DNA of 64,000 nucleotides from Sanguinoderma infundibulare (GCA_032821775.1 JAVLRN010000013.1:62001-126000); one strand, 5' to 3'. Positions 51,501 through 63,509 are shown, numbered from the stretch's first letter. The notes: generated from the letters alone by a model not told the origin. Program-made: numbers and translations.

Positions 51501-52779
51501 CCGTGGGGGAGGCAGAGCACCGAATGTATGCGGGGCAATACTGTAAACAGCGGGGTTACGGTAAGCTTCAGGTTGTACTTCACCCATGTCCGCCATGCTT
51601 CACTTATGCCTTGGTGGTAGATGTCGCTGTTCTGAACAATGCCTGCAAGAACTCCAGCTTTATGCAAACTATATGCGTCTCGCGCTCAGCTGCGCCATGT
51701 AGCCCCTGTCCTTCTGCGTGTCCAGGGTAAGTGCCCGGTTCCTTCACATACACTTCCGACTTGAACCTTGCCATTTCCTTTCTACCTTCCTGCACGTAGA
51801 CGTGTTCAAGACGCGCATATGAGTCCGGGTTTCGCAAGGTGGTGTTGGCATCATCCCGTTGCCTCTACAAATAAGTAACACAACGAACTTCGCTCGCTCA
51901 GGAAACTTCAGCGTTTTCCCCAACCTAGATCATCCGTCCGATTGGGAACACCGTAGCGTGCGCCACCGCCTGAGTCTGGAGCTGGGGGCTTGCAGGATCC
52001 GTGCTACAAGTACCGTGGCTTGGGCACAAGATAAGCCAACAACGAGGCATCGCGTAGATGTCCCAAGCATCTATCTCATGTCTAGCCGCTCGCCGCAAGA
52101 TTTTTCTTGTGGCATCGTCTGGCTCTCTCGCAGGTTCTCCTTTCCAACAGGTTCCGCTTGCCATGCTCGGCCATCTCATCTCGCTAACCAAGCGAAAGCC
52201 CTCTGCCTTGCACGCTTTCGGTTTTTCGCCCATGCGCTCGTATCCGGTTCGACCGCCGAGATCTTCCTGATCCGGACTCAAGAAAAGGACAGCATATTTC
52301 GGAGCTACTCTCATCCTGTCTGCTATATGTGCCGCAATGCTGCGCAGTGCGCGGACGGCCATTTCAACGCCAACCGGGGCGCACTGCTGCGCCTCGTCGC
52401 AGTCAGGCAATCGTCTTGCACATCCCGGTGTCTATGCCACAAACACACACACACCCCGTTTGACCCGCGATCTCTTCACGGGCCATTGCCGAATGCACAT
52501 GTCCAACACGTTGCCCAAGCTTGACGGCTGAACTGCTCGCCTCTCCGCCTCCTCCCCACGCGCAGACGTTATTAACGCGGGTCGCTCGTTCACTCTAGCT
52601 CATCGAGCCCTCTCGCTCTCACCATCGCCCAGGGCGTCCACCGTCCCCGCTCGCCCACCAAGCAGCACAACCGACTCGAATAGACCAGTGCTTGCCGCAG
52701 CTCCCACCGTCTCCTCCGCGAATAGCACCCTTCCGAGTTCTCACCGCAGACGGGCCTAGCCCCTCCAGCGTCCACAGAG
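45600..52779. other. Gene-poor region of about 7 kb
   Basis: No gene with recognisable family features was found between the peroxidase promoter and the coiled-coil gene. The longest open frames (47144-47485 plus; 48010-48552 minus; 50248-50760 minus; 51925-52410 minus; 51859-52524 plus) lack domains, signal peptides or conserved splice patterns. Several overlap each other in antisense. A possible exon pair reads REVQYL-like RELQYLSYSLLRATYVEANL (49540-49660) followed by a GTAAGT donor. Another reads VLRLRSWDDFHVLLVFDDVL (50130-50230) before a GTGAGT donor. These may be exons of genes I do not know, or degraded genes. No terminal repeats or transposase motifs were noticed. Confidence 0.4.
50707..50756 (+). 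repeat. Hexanucleotide microsatellite (GAGTGC)n
   Basis: About eight near-perfect copies of GAATGC/GAGTGC in a row (two GAATGC, five GAGTGC, one GGGTGC). On the minus strand it would encode alternating Ala-Leu or His-Ser. No gene is supported around it, so it is treated as a simple repeat. Confidence 0.85.
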
Positions 52780-55068
52780 ATGCTCGACGAGCTCAAAATG
52801 ACCGTCGATGAGCTCCCTCCCATCCCAGTGCCGCCACCAGACGGCCCTCACCTCTTGCCCCCGACACCCCCCAGCCGCGATACCCTCCCGCTCCCCATAG
52901 CAGAACCGATGATGGCACCCTCGGGGCTGCAGAGCCCAGGGCTCAACTATGGGCCAGGGTTTCTAACCCCCCGCAGTTTCACATCCTTCACGCCACCGGT
53001 CTTGCACACACCAGGCGCCCACGAGTAAGTCGTCCGCTCGTCTGCGCGATTTAGCCTTCTTTCGAGACCTTCTCCATCCCTCCTTGTCGCTTTCTCTCCC
53101 TTTCTCGTTCTTCGTCTTCCCGTTCCGCGCCTCGCGCTGCGGATTCTCTCCGATCGCGCCACACACACGCTCTTCCAACCCGCGCTCACATTCTACTGCG
53201 TTTTGCCCTTCCGTTTCCGCGCAGCATCGAACTCTTCCACGAGGTCCGCGAGGCGGCCACGTCGCCGACCCCGATCCACGAGATCCTCCGGGACCCGGCC
53301 ATCCTCTCGTCCCTGCTCTCGCATCGCAAGAAGGCCCGGCGGGGGTCCTCGGCCTCGCACGCCCCGCGCCCGAGCACAGGCACGACGTGCGCAGGGGATG
53401 AACGTGAACGTGAGCGCGAACGGGACGGGCTGAAGCCCGAGCCGAGCGGGAGCAGCAGTGCGAGCAGCAGCAGCAAGGGCCGCACGTCCTCGCGCGAACG
53501 GAGCCGCGAGGGCGAACGTGAACGCGAACGTGCGGGAGAACGGGCGAGGGATAGAGAACGGGAAAGGGAGCGCGACCGTAGCGAGCGGGATCGGGATCGG
53601 CGGGGCCGCGATACGGCGAGCATCCGCACGACCGAAACGGCGTCGACGGTGAAGCCGCGCAAGAAGGAGCGGGAGCGGGAGCGCGACCGGGAGCGCGAGT
53701 CGGACAGCGCGTCGATCCTGACGCACGTCCTCGCCGAGGAGGAGCGGCAGGCGCGCCACCTCAAGGCCGTCCTGCGCCAGACGGGCGCGCGGCTCGAGGA
53801 GGAGCTCCGGCGGGCGGACCTCGCGGAGGCGCGGGCGCGCACGGCGGAGATGGGCCTCGCGGAGGCGAGCGCGCGCCTGGCGAGCTCGGAGGCGGCGCGG
53901 CACCAGCTCGAGCTCGACGCGACGCGGGCGCAGGAGGAGTGCAGGCGGTGGCAGATGCAGGCGGACGCGGCCGAGCGGGAGGCGCGGCGGTTCCAGACGG
54001 AGCTCGGGAGGGCGGAGAGGGCGAGGCAGGAGGCGGACGGGGGGGAGAGGGAGGCGCGGGACGCGGCGCGGCGGGCGGAGCAGGTGCTGAGGGAGTGGCA
54101 GGCGAGGGAGGCGGGGAGGGAGGAGGTGCGGAGGTTGGAGGTGAGGAGGCGGTATAGTGACGGGCGAGATGAGGGGTTCGAGGATGGACGGGCGGAGGGG
54201 TACGAGGCGGGGCGACAGGATGGGTACGACGAGGGGCGGGATGAGGGCTACGAGAGCGGGAGGAATGAGGGCATCAGTGCCGGGCGGTTGGCGGGGTTCG
54301 ACGAGGGTAGGAAGGCTGGGGTCGAGGAGGGAAGGAAGGCAGGCTACTCGGACGGGTTCCAGGCGGGGTACTCGCAAGGGCGGAAGGAGGAGCGCCAGAA
54401 GGCAATCGAGGCGTTTGACCGCTTCATCGAGACGGAGATGGACCACCACCACCAACAACAACACCAACGCCCACGGGAAAGCATCAGCGAGTACGAGGTG
54501 AGGACACCATCGTTCACCCGCTCCTACGTCTTCGTCGATTGACGGCGTCCGTGTCATGTCGTCCTGTCATCTCCCTCTCCATACACCCCAATAGGAGGAA
54601 GACCGCACGAAGCGGTGGGTGGAAGCGACACGCAAGATGCGCGAGCGCGACCCGTCCCCCCTCCCGCCCCCGTCCACAAGCCCGCCGCGGGCCATGCACA
54701 TGCCGCACTTGCAGCCCCAAGCGCACCTGCTCGCGCCCGAGCCGCAGGAACACCTGATCAAGTCTCCGCCTCCCCCGCCACGTCCGATGCCCGTGCCCGA
54801 GACGGCTCCTCCTCCTGCTCCCCCTGCCCCTGCTCCTCCTCCACCCCCACCACCGCAGATATACGCGCCGCCCCCTCCGCCGCCGCCAATCCCAATCCCG
54901 GTGCCGGTGCCAGTTCAGCGCATCCAGGCGCCGCAGCCCGTGCACCCGCAGGCTCAGCGCGAGCCGTCGCCCGCGCCGAAGCTAGTCTGGCTCCACCGCC
55001 CGCTGAACCACCATCGGGAGCCATCGGACCCGTCCTCGTCGCGCGCGCTGCCCATCATACCCGCTTGA
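52780..55068 (+). CDS. Coiled-coil, proline-rich protein with 19 consecutive GX3 repeats
   Basis: Exons 52780-53024, 53225-54497 and 54595-55068 join in frame for about 663 residues. Order: a Pro-rich N-terminus (PPIPVPPPDGPHLLPPTPPS); a short ordered block (DIELFHEVREAATSPTPIHE and ILRDPAILSSLLSHRKKARR); an Arg/Glu/Asp-alternating low-complexity region (ERERDRSERDRDRRGRDTAS); and a long coiled coil (AEEERQARHLKAVLRQTGAR to GREEVRRLEVRRRYSD). Then a run of Gly-x-x-x units starts at GRDEGFEDGRAEGYEAGRQD and continues without a gap to GYSQGRKE, 19 units, followed by KAIEAFDRFIETEMDHHH. The C-terminal 158 residues are very Pro-rich and end in LPIIPA. GX3 arrays of ten define the Yae1/Lto1 family; this array is longer and sits in a different protein. 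The PPPPP runs could bind SH3/WW or profilin. Function is unknown. Confidence 0.85.
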
Positions 55069-55738
55069 CCATGGTTGACCATCCGGGCCACGTTCCTCTC
55101 TATCGCGTCTGCCATCTGAATTCAGAGTCGTCCGCCAGGGGAGATCGGGGCGTGATAACGAGGAGCGTGCGCGGGAATGCTTTGCTAGATTTGAACGAAC
55201 GTAAATAACAGGCCTGGATGCCGAAACGTACATATGAGCAGATATCATGGCGCAAGTCGAGCCGTGGAGAAGATTCAGATCAGACAGACCGGACGGCTCA
55301 TGTCCGCATACATAGACATTCATCGTGTTATAACGTTATTACCCGCACTCGCTCTCGGATCGGACCTCATGCATTCATGTTAGACCGGATCGCACGCGTT
55401 TTCGCAGTCCGCACGTGTAGTTGTATTGCCGTACCCTCTCCGCGCTATAGTATCGCTTTCGAACATGCATACATACCTTCACATCCGTCGACACTCAGGC
55501 CTAGGCTGATGGCCCGAGAATGTCCAGTTGGACTTCACGACGGACTTGACGAACGCAATATTCTATAAATAAGGAGCGTAATGGATCCCATCCTCCCTGC
55601 GAGCGAAATACCAATGTACAAGGATACTCGTACTGGCCCGATGACCTATAAACACCTCACAGCAGCCCCATCCAACCTCTAGGGTACAACATGTGCTGCG
55701 TGCACAATAAATCACGTCGTCCGCTCTATACGGGGTTC
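55069..55738. other. Intergenic between convergent genes
   Basis: About 0.7 kb of AT-richer sequence between two 3' ends; no gene recognised. Confidence 0.5.
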
Positions 55739-57272
55739 CTATGAGCTCTCCGGGCGCGGGGCGTACACGAGCCGCGCGTTCTGCGCGAACACGGCGTCGA
55801 TCGCGTCCTGCTCGACGCCGAGCTCCGCAAACGACTCGCGCGCGAGCGCGAACCAGTCCCCGGCGTTGGACGCGGGCGAGGGTCCGGAGAGGGGCGCGGC
55901 GGCGGAGGAGCCGAAGAGGATGCGCTGGAAGCCGAAGGCCTCGACGGCGTGGCCGACTGTTCAAAACGAAGCGAACGAGAAGGGGTAGAGGGAGAATGAG
56001 AATTAGCACACGACGGCTGGGATGGGTGAGGTTTAGGACTGGGGGGACGTACTGTACATCTTGAGCCTGCGCTTCCACTCGTTCTTCTCCTTGAAGTCTG
56101 CGCGGGCGACCTTGTCCGCCTCGTCTTCTCTGGCCTCTGCGCTCGATGATGGCGGCGGAGGTGGGGTCGGTGGGGTCGGGGCTCCCCAGGCTGGCGGGAG
56201 GAAGTTGACGTAGAGGTTCGCGAAGAGGGAGAGAGCGGCGGTGTGGCTCTGGTAGGTGCGGTACGTGGGGTGCGTGAGGAGCTTGACGATCGGGAGCGTC
56301 AGGTCGTCGGGTGGAGGGAGGATGTTGGCTGTCATGCGAACAAGACGGGACGGCCGTTAGCAGACAGGTACCAGGGACACGGATGTGAATGTGAAAGAAT
56401 GCAAAGGACGAAAAGGGAAGAGTCCACCGTCACCCGACGGAAGTGGCGAGAGACAGAAGGTGACGAGTGGGGCGGCACCAGACGAGGGGGGGAAGGAGGC
56501 GGAAAGACACGTACAGAGGACGATTGTGCCGTTGGCTTCTGGGGTTCCCATCGCTTTCGTGACCAGATCCTCGAGGGCCTCCCATCCGCCGTCCTGCTGG
56601 AGGTCGCTCTGGACGTCAATGTTCACGGTGAACTTGCGTACCAGTGCCCACGAGAGCGCGTCGATCGCGGCTTGTGAGTGCTTGGTGAACGTCGTGGTGA
56701 GCACTATCGTCGGTTTTGACGAACTTCCGGAAACAAGGTACGACGGGGGCGAAGCGGGAGCGCCATCCTCGAGCCTGAAGGGCACGGCGAGAGCGAGGAG
56801 GGGTGTTGAAGACGAGGAGGAGGCGGCGCTGATTCTGGAGGAGACGTCGCGACGCAACGGAGTGATAAGCGAACCGAGTCGTATATGAACGTCTGGCGGC
56901 GCAGCACGGGAGACGAGCTCGCGGCGGGCACAAATTAAGCGAGAACGGGACTTACTCTTGGACCAGCTTCTCGACATCTGCCTCTTGCGCGCCGTGCAGG
57001 GAGAGGACGACTCCGCGGACACGCCCGCCGATGGTCTGGCCGGTTTCTGACTTCCAACTCGAAAGGTCGCCGGATGCGTTAATGATATGCGCATCAACGA
57101 TCTCTTCGGGATAGAGAGTGCTTGGGCTCGGAGCGAGAGGGAATTGGTCGGAGGTGCCGGTGTTGGGTGGGGTGAAGGCAGAGAGGGGGAGGGTGGGCAG
57201 GTGCTTGGGGCCCTTTCGGCGCGCACCGACGCCGGGGGATCTAGGGACTGCTGGTAGGGCCGCGGTGCTCAT
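55739..57272 (-). CDS. Amidohydrolase-like (TIM-barrel metal hydrolase type) protein
   Basis: The start at 57272 gives MSTAALPAVPRSPGVGARRK. Further exons carry EEIVDAHIINASGDLSSWKS, VRGVVLSLHGAQEADVEKLV, DVHIRLGSLITPLRRDVSSR, KPTIVLTTTFTKHSQAAIDA, LSWALVRKFTVNIDVQSDLQ and WEALEDLVTKAMGTPEANGT. Then come ILPPPDDLTLPIVKLLTHPT, SLFANLYVNFLPPAWGAPTP and HAVEAFGFQRILFGSSAAAP, ending in AGDWFALARESFAELGVEQD and NARLVYAPRPESS (stop 55739). The last blocks resemble the C-terminus of amidohydrolase-2/metal-dependent hydrolases (a ...RILFGS-P... line followed by a helix and a final ...NA-RLY line). The N-terminal HxH metal motif is not obvious, so catalytic activity is doubtful. An upstream in-frame ATG at 57398 would extend the protein across a TATATATTATA patch that is more likely the promoter, so the inner start is preferred. 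Confidence 0.55.
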
Positions 57273-57365
57273 GCTCGTGTCTGTTCTGGATGCAAAAGGC
57301 GACGGTGGCGAGAGGCAAGGAGGAGTGGACGGCGAGCGCGGAGATGGAGGAGTGGACGGCGGAGG

Positions 57366-57378
57366 AGGAGTATATATT
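57366..57378 (-). promoter_or_regulatory. TATA-like element of the amidohydrolase-like gene
   Basis: An AT-only patch (TATATATTATATT on the plus strand) about 95-105 bp upstream of the ATG at 57272, in otherwise GC-rich sequence. Confidence 0.4.
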
Positions 57379-57399
57379 ATATTCGACTGGTGCGCCATC

Positions 57400-58914
57400 C
57401 ATCATGATCATCTCATCAGCCCTCTTCCAGCCAGCGCCCCCTCTCCCCCGCTTCCCAGCCACGTTCACTCGTCGTCATCGACGTCTCAGCTGCAAGACAT
57501 CGCCATGGAGCAAATTCTATACAAGACGACCATCGAACACTAACGGCGAAGGTGTGCTGAGCCTGTGGGAGGTCTCGAGACATGATCCCATCGCCACCTT
57601 CGTCCGTGCATTTCAGCTGCCTTCTCCCGCTCACGACCATCCGATGCAGAGATTCACGTAATGGTCATATTCAGCAAGGAGAGCCCTGCGGATGTGGTGG
57701 CACTGCTGGATCCCATAGCGATCTCATCAAGCTCGAGGGCTATGTCTATGGTCCGTTGCTCCTATCTTGCTTTCCTGACCGCTCGGAAACTCACAGGTCA
57801 TCTTCAGGCGAACCCGTTTGGACTCCTCCTTGTCGCGTCGATCATCGAGAGACATGGGAGGGCGGAATACACCGATGTCGAATTAATTCGCCCTGGAAGG
57901 GGCGTCCTCCGCTCAATCGACGCTTTCTGTCGCCACCTCCCTGGGACCTGTCTCGCCGCCAACTCGGACATGAATGTGATATCTCTTAATCGTAGGTGTC
58001 TTTGCGCTCCCCAGGCCCTCTATCCATTATCCCCGGAGATCTTCTCTCCTGCATCTTCGACCTACCCCCCTTGCCATAGAGACATCCTTAACGCGAGAAC
58101 GTATGCCAATGGCAACAGCTCCTTCGCGTCGTCCAGTTCCCCCAGTTACTATCAGCGTCCTTGCTACCTTCAGAGCCTGAAGTACCTCAAGTGCCAGTCG
58201 CATGCCTCCGTCTCGGCCTTCGCGGGACGCCCACACCGCCTTCTCTACATCAGTCATTGACCGCAGGAGACCAGCTGAACGTCCAAATTTCAGGCCCCGG
58301 GGAGTTTGGGCGGCGCAAACGCCATCAGTGACGCGTCAATGCCCGAGGCTATACGCGGTTTGAGTACTCCGCCTTGTAAACCAATGTCGGTCCTTCCTTA
58401 CGGCTCCTTCATCCACCAAAGCCATGGCATTTCAACTGCGATCTCGAACAACTGAATTAAATCAAAGGCAGTGCGCCCCCCCCCCCACTCTTCGTGAGCA
58501 CTCTATCTTTTAGAAGCGATGCCCTGTATGCTTTTGATGGTGCAAACGAGTCGCGCTGCCCCTCTCGCTGAAGCATGGTTCTTGCACTGCGCAGATGCAT
58601 TCAGGCCTATTTAAAGACTACCTGCTAAAATTCCTTGTTGCTTTTGTCAATTACTGTCTATATCTGTGGTCATCAACGGCCGCCAAGTGCCCAGCCCCGC
58701 CGACGCCTTTGGTACATTGGACGTCTAGGTGAATTCTTTGTTCAGTCGGCTTTTGAGTCGAGCACTGACTTCCCAGCTGTATTACGCCTATCAATCATCG
58801 TCTACGGAAGCTCTGGGAGGAGAGAGGAAGGGCACGTACTTGTAAAACGCGAGCTGCGGAATGGGGTGCAAGGAGCGCTGGCATTATATACCCTGCGTGG
58901 ACCACGCTCTGCAA
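57400..58914. other. Intergenic, long non-supported open frame
   Basis: The plus strand is open from 57661 to 58260 (199 codons), but the product has no domain and no splice logic, and its composition looks random. A C-rich homopolymer lies near 58479-58489. No gene is claimed. Confidence 0.4.
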
Positions 58915-59008
58915 GTCACTTTGCCGGAGTGGTTAACGGGATCGCCTGCTATCTATAGCTGGTAGCGGTTGGGCTTTGCCCGCGAGTGTTCGAATCGCTC
59001 AGGTGACG
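58915..59008 (+). tRNA. tRNA-Ser(GCT) with a 12-nt intron
   Basis: The acceptor stem is GTCACTT/AGGTGAC (one G-T pair) with discriminator G. The D arm is CCGGAGTGGTTAACGG, the anticodon stem ATCGC/GCGGT, and the long class II variable arm GGGC-TTT-GCCC. The T arm is GAGTG-TTCGAAT-CGCTC. The anticodon loop CTGCTA...A places GCT at positions 34-36. A 12-nt insert (TCTATAGCTGGT) follows position 37, the canonical site for nuclear tRNA introns; its AGC can pair with the anticodon. TATATA lies about 25 bp upstream and TTTT follows at about 59011. Confidence 0.88.
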
Positions 59009-60634
59009 CTGTTTTGCTGCTCCAGTATCTTGCTGAGCGCCCGCTACTTGAGCTTTAATTCCCGCATCCTCGTCCTCGTCCTCCTCCTTCCACTCGTCTG
59101 TAATCCTCTCGTCCTTTTAGTACCAAGTATGCCAATCTTCCAGATATCGTGCGTAGGTGCGCCGAACGTAGCCCGGCTGATACCCACTGACAGATCAGGA
59201 TACTGTACCCGATGTGTATGACTCAGTCAAACAGTATGAGACGGAGAACAGGATAACGTCAGGTGCATGCTTGGTTTATTTGGTCGACGGATCTCGGTAG
59301 AAAGGCGACTCGAGCGACGACGAGTCAGGTGCGCCTGCAAGAGGTCGAGGACGAGGGAAGCAGGCAGATCCTGTAGGGCGGGAGGAACTGGACTTGAGCA
59401 GCGTTGACGCGGACGAAGCGTCGAGGAAGTTGAGGAAAGCCGAGAAGAGTGAATGTTCTAATCAGTCGTGTTGAAGACGATGCGTTCCATGACACCACAC
59501 AGAGCAACGCCGCAATATGTCTATCCGCACTCGCTGCACGCCGACGACTCGGGAACCGCTTCCCCACCACTGGGGCCCACTCCATTGTCTCAACGCCCGC
59601 GTCTCCTTCAAGCCGAAGTCGCCGCTCTCGAGATTGAACTTTCGAATCCCTTGAGAACCATAGTGAGCTCATCGTTGCCGCCATTCCTTCTCCGTACACG
59701 GTTCCATTTTCCTCCGATGTTACTTACTATTTTATTGCCATTTACGCACAGCGATCTGGGTTCGCACATCCCTTCCGGTTTCGATTCATCATCGTATGTG
59801 CCAGTGCAGCCACAGAGTCACGGGCCCGACTCACAGTCACGCCTTCGAAGCTGAGGGCACTCGTAACCACTGGTGCCACATACACCCGCCCATACGGTAT
59901 GTGTCAACTAGACAATGGAAGGCAGAAGCCATGGCTTCCTTTCGCGTCGTTTCATGTGCACCCAGCAAGTCAAGTACCCAACGCGCGTAAGCTCTAACTC
60001 AGGCCGGGTTCTCGGACATCTTGACTACGATCGGAACCTGTCGGGGGCTTCAACGTTACTGGGAGGGTCCAACGTTCTCCCCGGAGACGTCGGATCCCTG
60101 CTCGACCGTCGTGTATCGAACGCGCCTCCCTCCCGTCAGCTTCTACGTTGGCCTGGCAAATACTGGAACACCACCTGCGTATTTCCGACCCACAACGACG
60201 CCACCCACACCCCAGCTCAGCAGGAAGGCCAATTGTGATGGCCTTCTGAAGATCCGATAGTCTCCGAGATGCTGTTCGTTTGGAGTGCCCGCTACGCCCG
60301 CTCATCATCACATGTATGTCTCTGTTTCCGTTCTTGAACATATGCTTGATCCATCTCGTTGCAGCCAACAACTTCGTGATAGCGGACTAGCCGGAGACCT
60401 TTCCTGTCGGACTCGTCGGAATGCCATAAAGTTCTTTCCTTCGCGCGTCCGTATCCGAGTGACAGGCGTAGAACAGAGAGATGTCATACAGCCAAACGAG
60501 CGTTTGCACTCGTACATTCGCTAGGGAAGCAAAAACGACACCCGTTTTGTTCAAGCAACCAACAATGTACCTCCTTCTCGTCACCAACCTAACCCAAGCC
60601 TCCCCTTCGTCCCCCACAACCACGTCTCAAGATC
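59009..60634. other. Intergenic, no gene recognised
   Basis: About 1.6 kb. Open frames (59325-59699 minus, 59468-59854 plus, 59994-60371 minus) have no recognised features. This is the 3' side of the esterase gene. Confidence 0.4.
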
Positions 60635-62311
60635 TCACCCCTCGAACCAACCCGGGCGCCGCGGCCCCTTCAACGCCGGCGTCGACCAGTCGATCCAGTC
60701 CGACGCGTTCCACGTCACGTTGTTGAACACCCCGTTCGTCGCAAAGTACGTCGTGTTCACCCCCGGCTCGTCGAGCAAGAACCGGTCAAAGAACGCGTCC
60801 AGCGCCGGCGTCAGGCTCGCCGGCCACGCACAGTGCGCGTGCCCGCCGACCTGCTCGAACCCGTGTGCGTCGCCGACGCCCAACGCCTCCCAGACCGCGT
60901 GCGCGGCGGTCATGCAGCCGTACGAGCTCAGGGGGCTCAGCCAGACGTAGTCCGTGTTCTCGAACGAGATCATCGGCCGCGGGGCGACGAGCGCGGCGAG
61001 CATGTGGTGGTCGAACGGGAGCACGCTCAGGTTCGCGACGTAGTTCGCAAAGTTGGACGAGAACCAGACGTTCTCGGTCACGATCTCCGTCGCCGTCTGC
61101 ACGACGCTCCCCTCGTCCTGTTCGTACAGCGACAGCCGCCAGCACGCGTCGCCGCCCGACCCGGACTCCTGCGGGATGGTGAGCGCGATGCGCGGCTCGA
61201 GCGCGCCGGCCATGAGCGCGCCCTTGCCGTCGCGCGAGCAGCCGGTGACGGCGATCTTGGCCGTGTTGATCGCCGCGGAGGGCGTGCGCTCGAGCGCGTC
61301 GATGATCCGGGACACGCCCCACGCCCAGGCGGTCATCGCGGACGCGGACGCGGAGGTGCCGTAGAGGTTGTAGAAGAGGCCGAGGCCGCGGCTGCTCGCG
61401 TCGTTCTGCTGGGCCATCTGCGAGTTGGAGTAGATCATGGTCGCGATCTGCCAATCCAATATCCTTGGTCATCAGCTACGCGGGCGCGGACGGGGTGCGT
61501 TAGAGCGACTTACGCCGGATGGGACGGGGATGCTGAGCGAGTCATAGACGATGACGAGCGGCCATCCGCCCGCGGGGGGGTTGCCAGACGGATACGTGAT
61601 GGTCGGCGTGAAGGTGATGGAGCTTGCGCCGTTACTCGCCGTGATGGACAGATTGGCCGTCGTGCTGGACTTTGACAGCGTCGCGGTGAGGGACGACGGC
61701 GGGCCAGGGAGGGCACCGGCCTCGTAGCCTTCGATGAGGGCTTGGATCTGTGCGCGCCTGCATGTCCAGTCGTCCGCGCTTTGGACGGGGGTGTTGTCAT
61801 TGAAGAGGAACGGGTTGGGCAGCTTCGAGTCGCTGAAGCCCGAGATGGTTGCAGGGGTGGCGCAAGAAGCGGGGACGGCGGACGTCGTGCTGGGCGGGGA
61901 GGACGTCGTCGGAGCGGAGGTCGTGGATGCAGGCGGGGCTGGCGTAGTCGTGGTTGGTGCGGCGGCGCTTGGCTGGCATTGCCTATGTTGCATTGGTCAG
62001 AAGACACCGATGACGAAGCAGAAATTAACTTGCGAGTAGTAATTGTTAACGACAATACACGCCGCACCGGCTTCGCAAGCTAGGAGGGTATCTCGGTCAG
62101 CAAAGATTTGCAATGCTACTACAACGTCTGACCACACTCACTCGTGGCGCCGATCCACCCAATGCCGCCGCACTGGCCTGAACGCAAAATGTTAATTTAC
62201 AAAAGACAGCTTCCAAACGCGCATGCGAATGAACCTACCCCACACAGCCGACTGCGCGCGAGCTGCTTGCACGAGCGCGAAAGCGACACCGACCGCGGCG
62301 AAGAGCTGCAT
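60635..62311 (-). CDS. 4-O-methyl-glucuronoyl methylesterase (CE15) with N-terminal CBM1
   Basis: CE15 enzymes cut the ester bond between glucuronoxylan and lignin, outside the cell. The ATG at 62311 opens a signal peptide ([20 protein letters not shown]). A cellulose-binding CBM1 spread over three exons follows ([33 protein letters not shown]). Next is a Thr/Pro/Ser linker ([20 protein letters not shown]) and the catalytic domain: [119 protein letters not shown] (nucleophile Ser in GCSRxG), [14 protein letters not shown] (Glu) and [12 protein letters not shown] (His). It ends [10 protein letters not shown]. All three catalytic residues are visible and the frame is intact. The intron inside the CBM1 (SerGln) needs a GCAAGT donor, a GC-AG intron. 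Confidence 0.92.
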
Positions 62312-63505
62312 CTTGCTGAGCTTGACAAACCGTCTTCGACGAGAGTGCAGTAGCCCTCCTCAGACCCTTTATGAACCCTCAGGCGTGCCATACATCAGGC
62401 CCCGAGAGCCACGGTGCTCCGAGCTCCGAGGAAGCCCCCGCCTCTGAATGGGACAGAAGGCAGACGGTCCGCGAGCAGCCGCGTCGAGAAGGACGAACGT
62501 AACAACGTAACTTAACACCCAGGACTCGCGACGGTGCCGCGTGACACGGTGAAGGCACTAGGTTGACCAGCATCAAGCATGCCCCGAGGTGCAGACGTCG
62601 GTGGCTATATGCGGGCTTGGCACCGTTCGTTCTGTATGCAGTCTTCATCTCCTCGGGCCATCGTCGGGCGCAGGTGGCACTAAACGACGTTCAGCACTCG
62701 AAGGACGGCGGAAGAAGCAGGACGAAGGAAATGACAAGGAATCGACGTAGCCTGTGGCTCCGCAATGTCCGGAGAGGCGTCGATGGATGAGCGTGGAATT
62801 TCCCCGACATCGCCTCGACCCGCTTCGACAACATACAGCACCTGCTGATACATTCCGCATGACCGATGGAGCAGGTAGGTGTTCCGCGAAGGGAGGCGTC
62901 GTGTTGCAGAAATTCCGCTCTTCCAGCGCGAGCTCCACCTAAACGCCTGCATTGCCTATATGCGGTTCGGGTCTATGTATAGACCTCGGAATATGAATGG
63001 CGAAGGATGAGCGTGACGATCCAGGCTTGCAGGGCTTTCCGGATGTTGTGGGCCAAGGAGGCCTGCTGCAACGTCATGGGGTTAGTAATTCTCAAGCTCC
63101 AAGGACGGGTTGTGGTTCTCGCTTGAAGCTGCCGCCGAAGGCGAATGTTCGCAGTTTTCGAACCTTGCCCCCGCGACTTGAAGAAATATCGTCCTGACAG
63201 ACGGGTTCCAGCAACGTCCTGCTCACCAACTCCAATCAACTCAACCTTTCCGTAATGAAGCTTGAGATGCTCACCTAGTCGAAAGACCAGCAGGAACCCT
63301 GGCCGAGGAGAGAGTTTATTAGGTACCGCGGCTCCTCTATGCGCTCCGCCAACGATATTGGCCGGTCCGCTGCAGAATGTCAGATGAAAAAGGCGCAAGT
63401 CATCGACAATTTACTCGTTATTTTAAGAACACCTGAAGAGAGTCAAATGCCAGAGAACGGCCAGAAGGTCGCTTATCACTAGCCTTCTACCAGGGTCCAG
63501 GGACA
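62312..63505. other. Intergenic, no gene recognised
   Basis: About 1.2 kb upstream of the esterase, with short unremarkable open frames on both strands (for example 62973-63398 minus). The esterase promoter should lie in its left part; no clear TATA element was seen. Confidence 0.4.
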
Positions 63506-63509
63506 GGTG

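Noticed and set aside
53193..54557. A 454-codon open frame antisense to the coiled-coil gene.
   Set aside because: It is a shadow of the Arg/Glu-rich exon on the other strand: Leu/Pro/Arg-only composition, no domain, no splice logic.
57661..58260. A 199-codon plus-strand open frame.
   Set aside because: No family, signal peptide or exon pattern; amino-acid order looks random and adjacent sequence is equally open in other frames.
60833..61675. Long plus-strand frame of 280 codons opposite the CE15 gene.
   Set aside because: It is antisense to well-conserved esterase exons with catalytic motifs and has a shadow-type Arg/Gly/Val composition.
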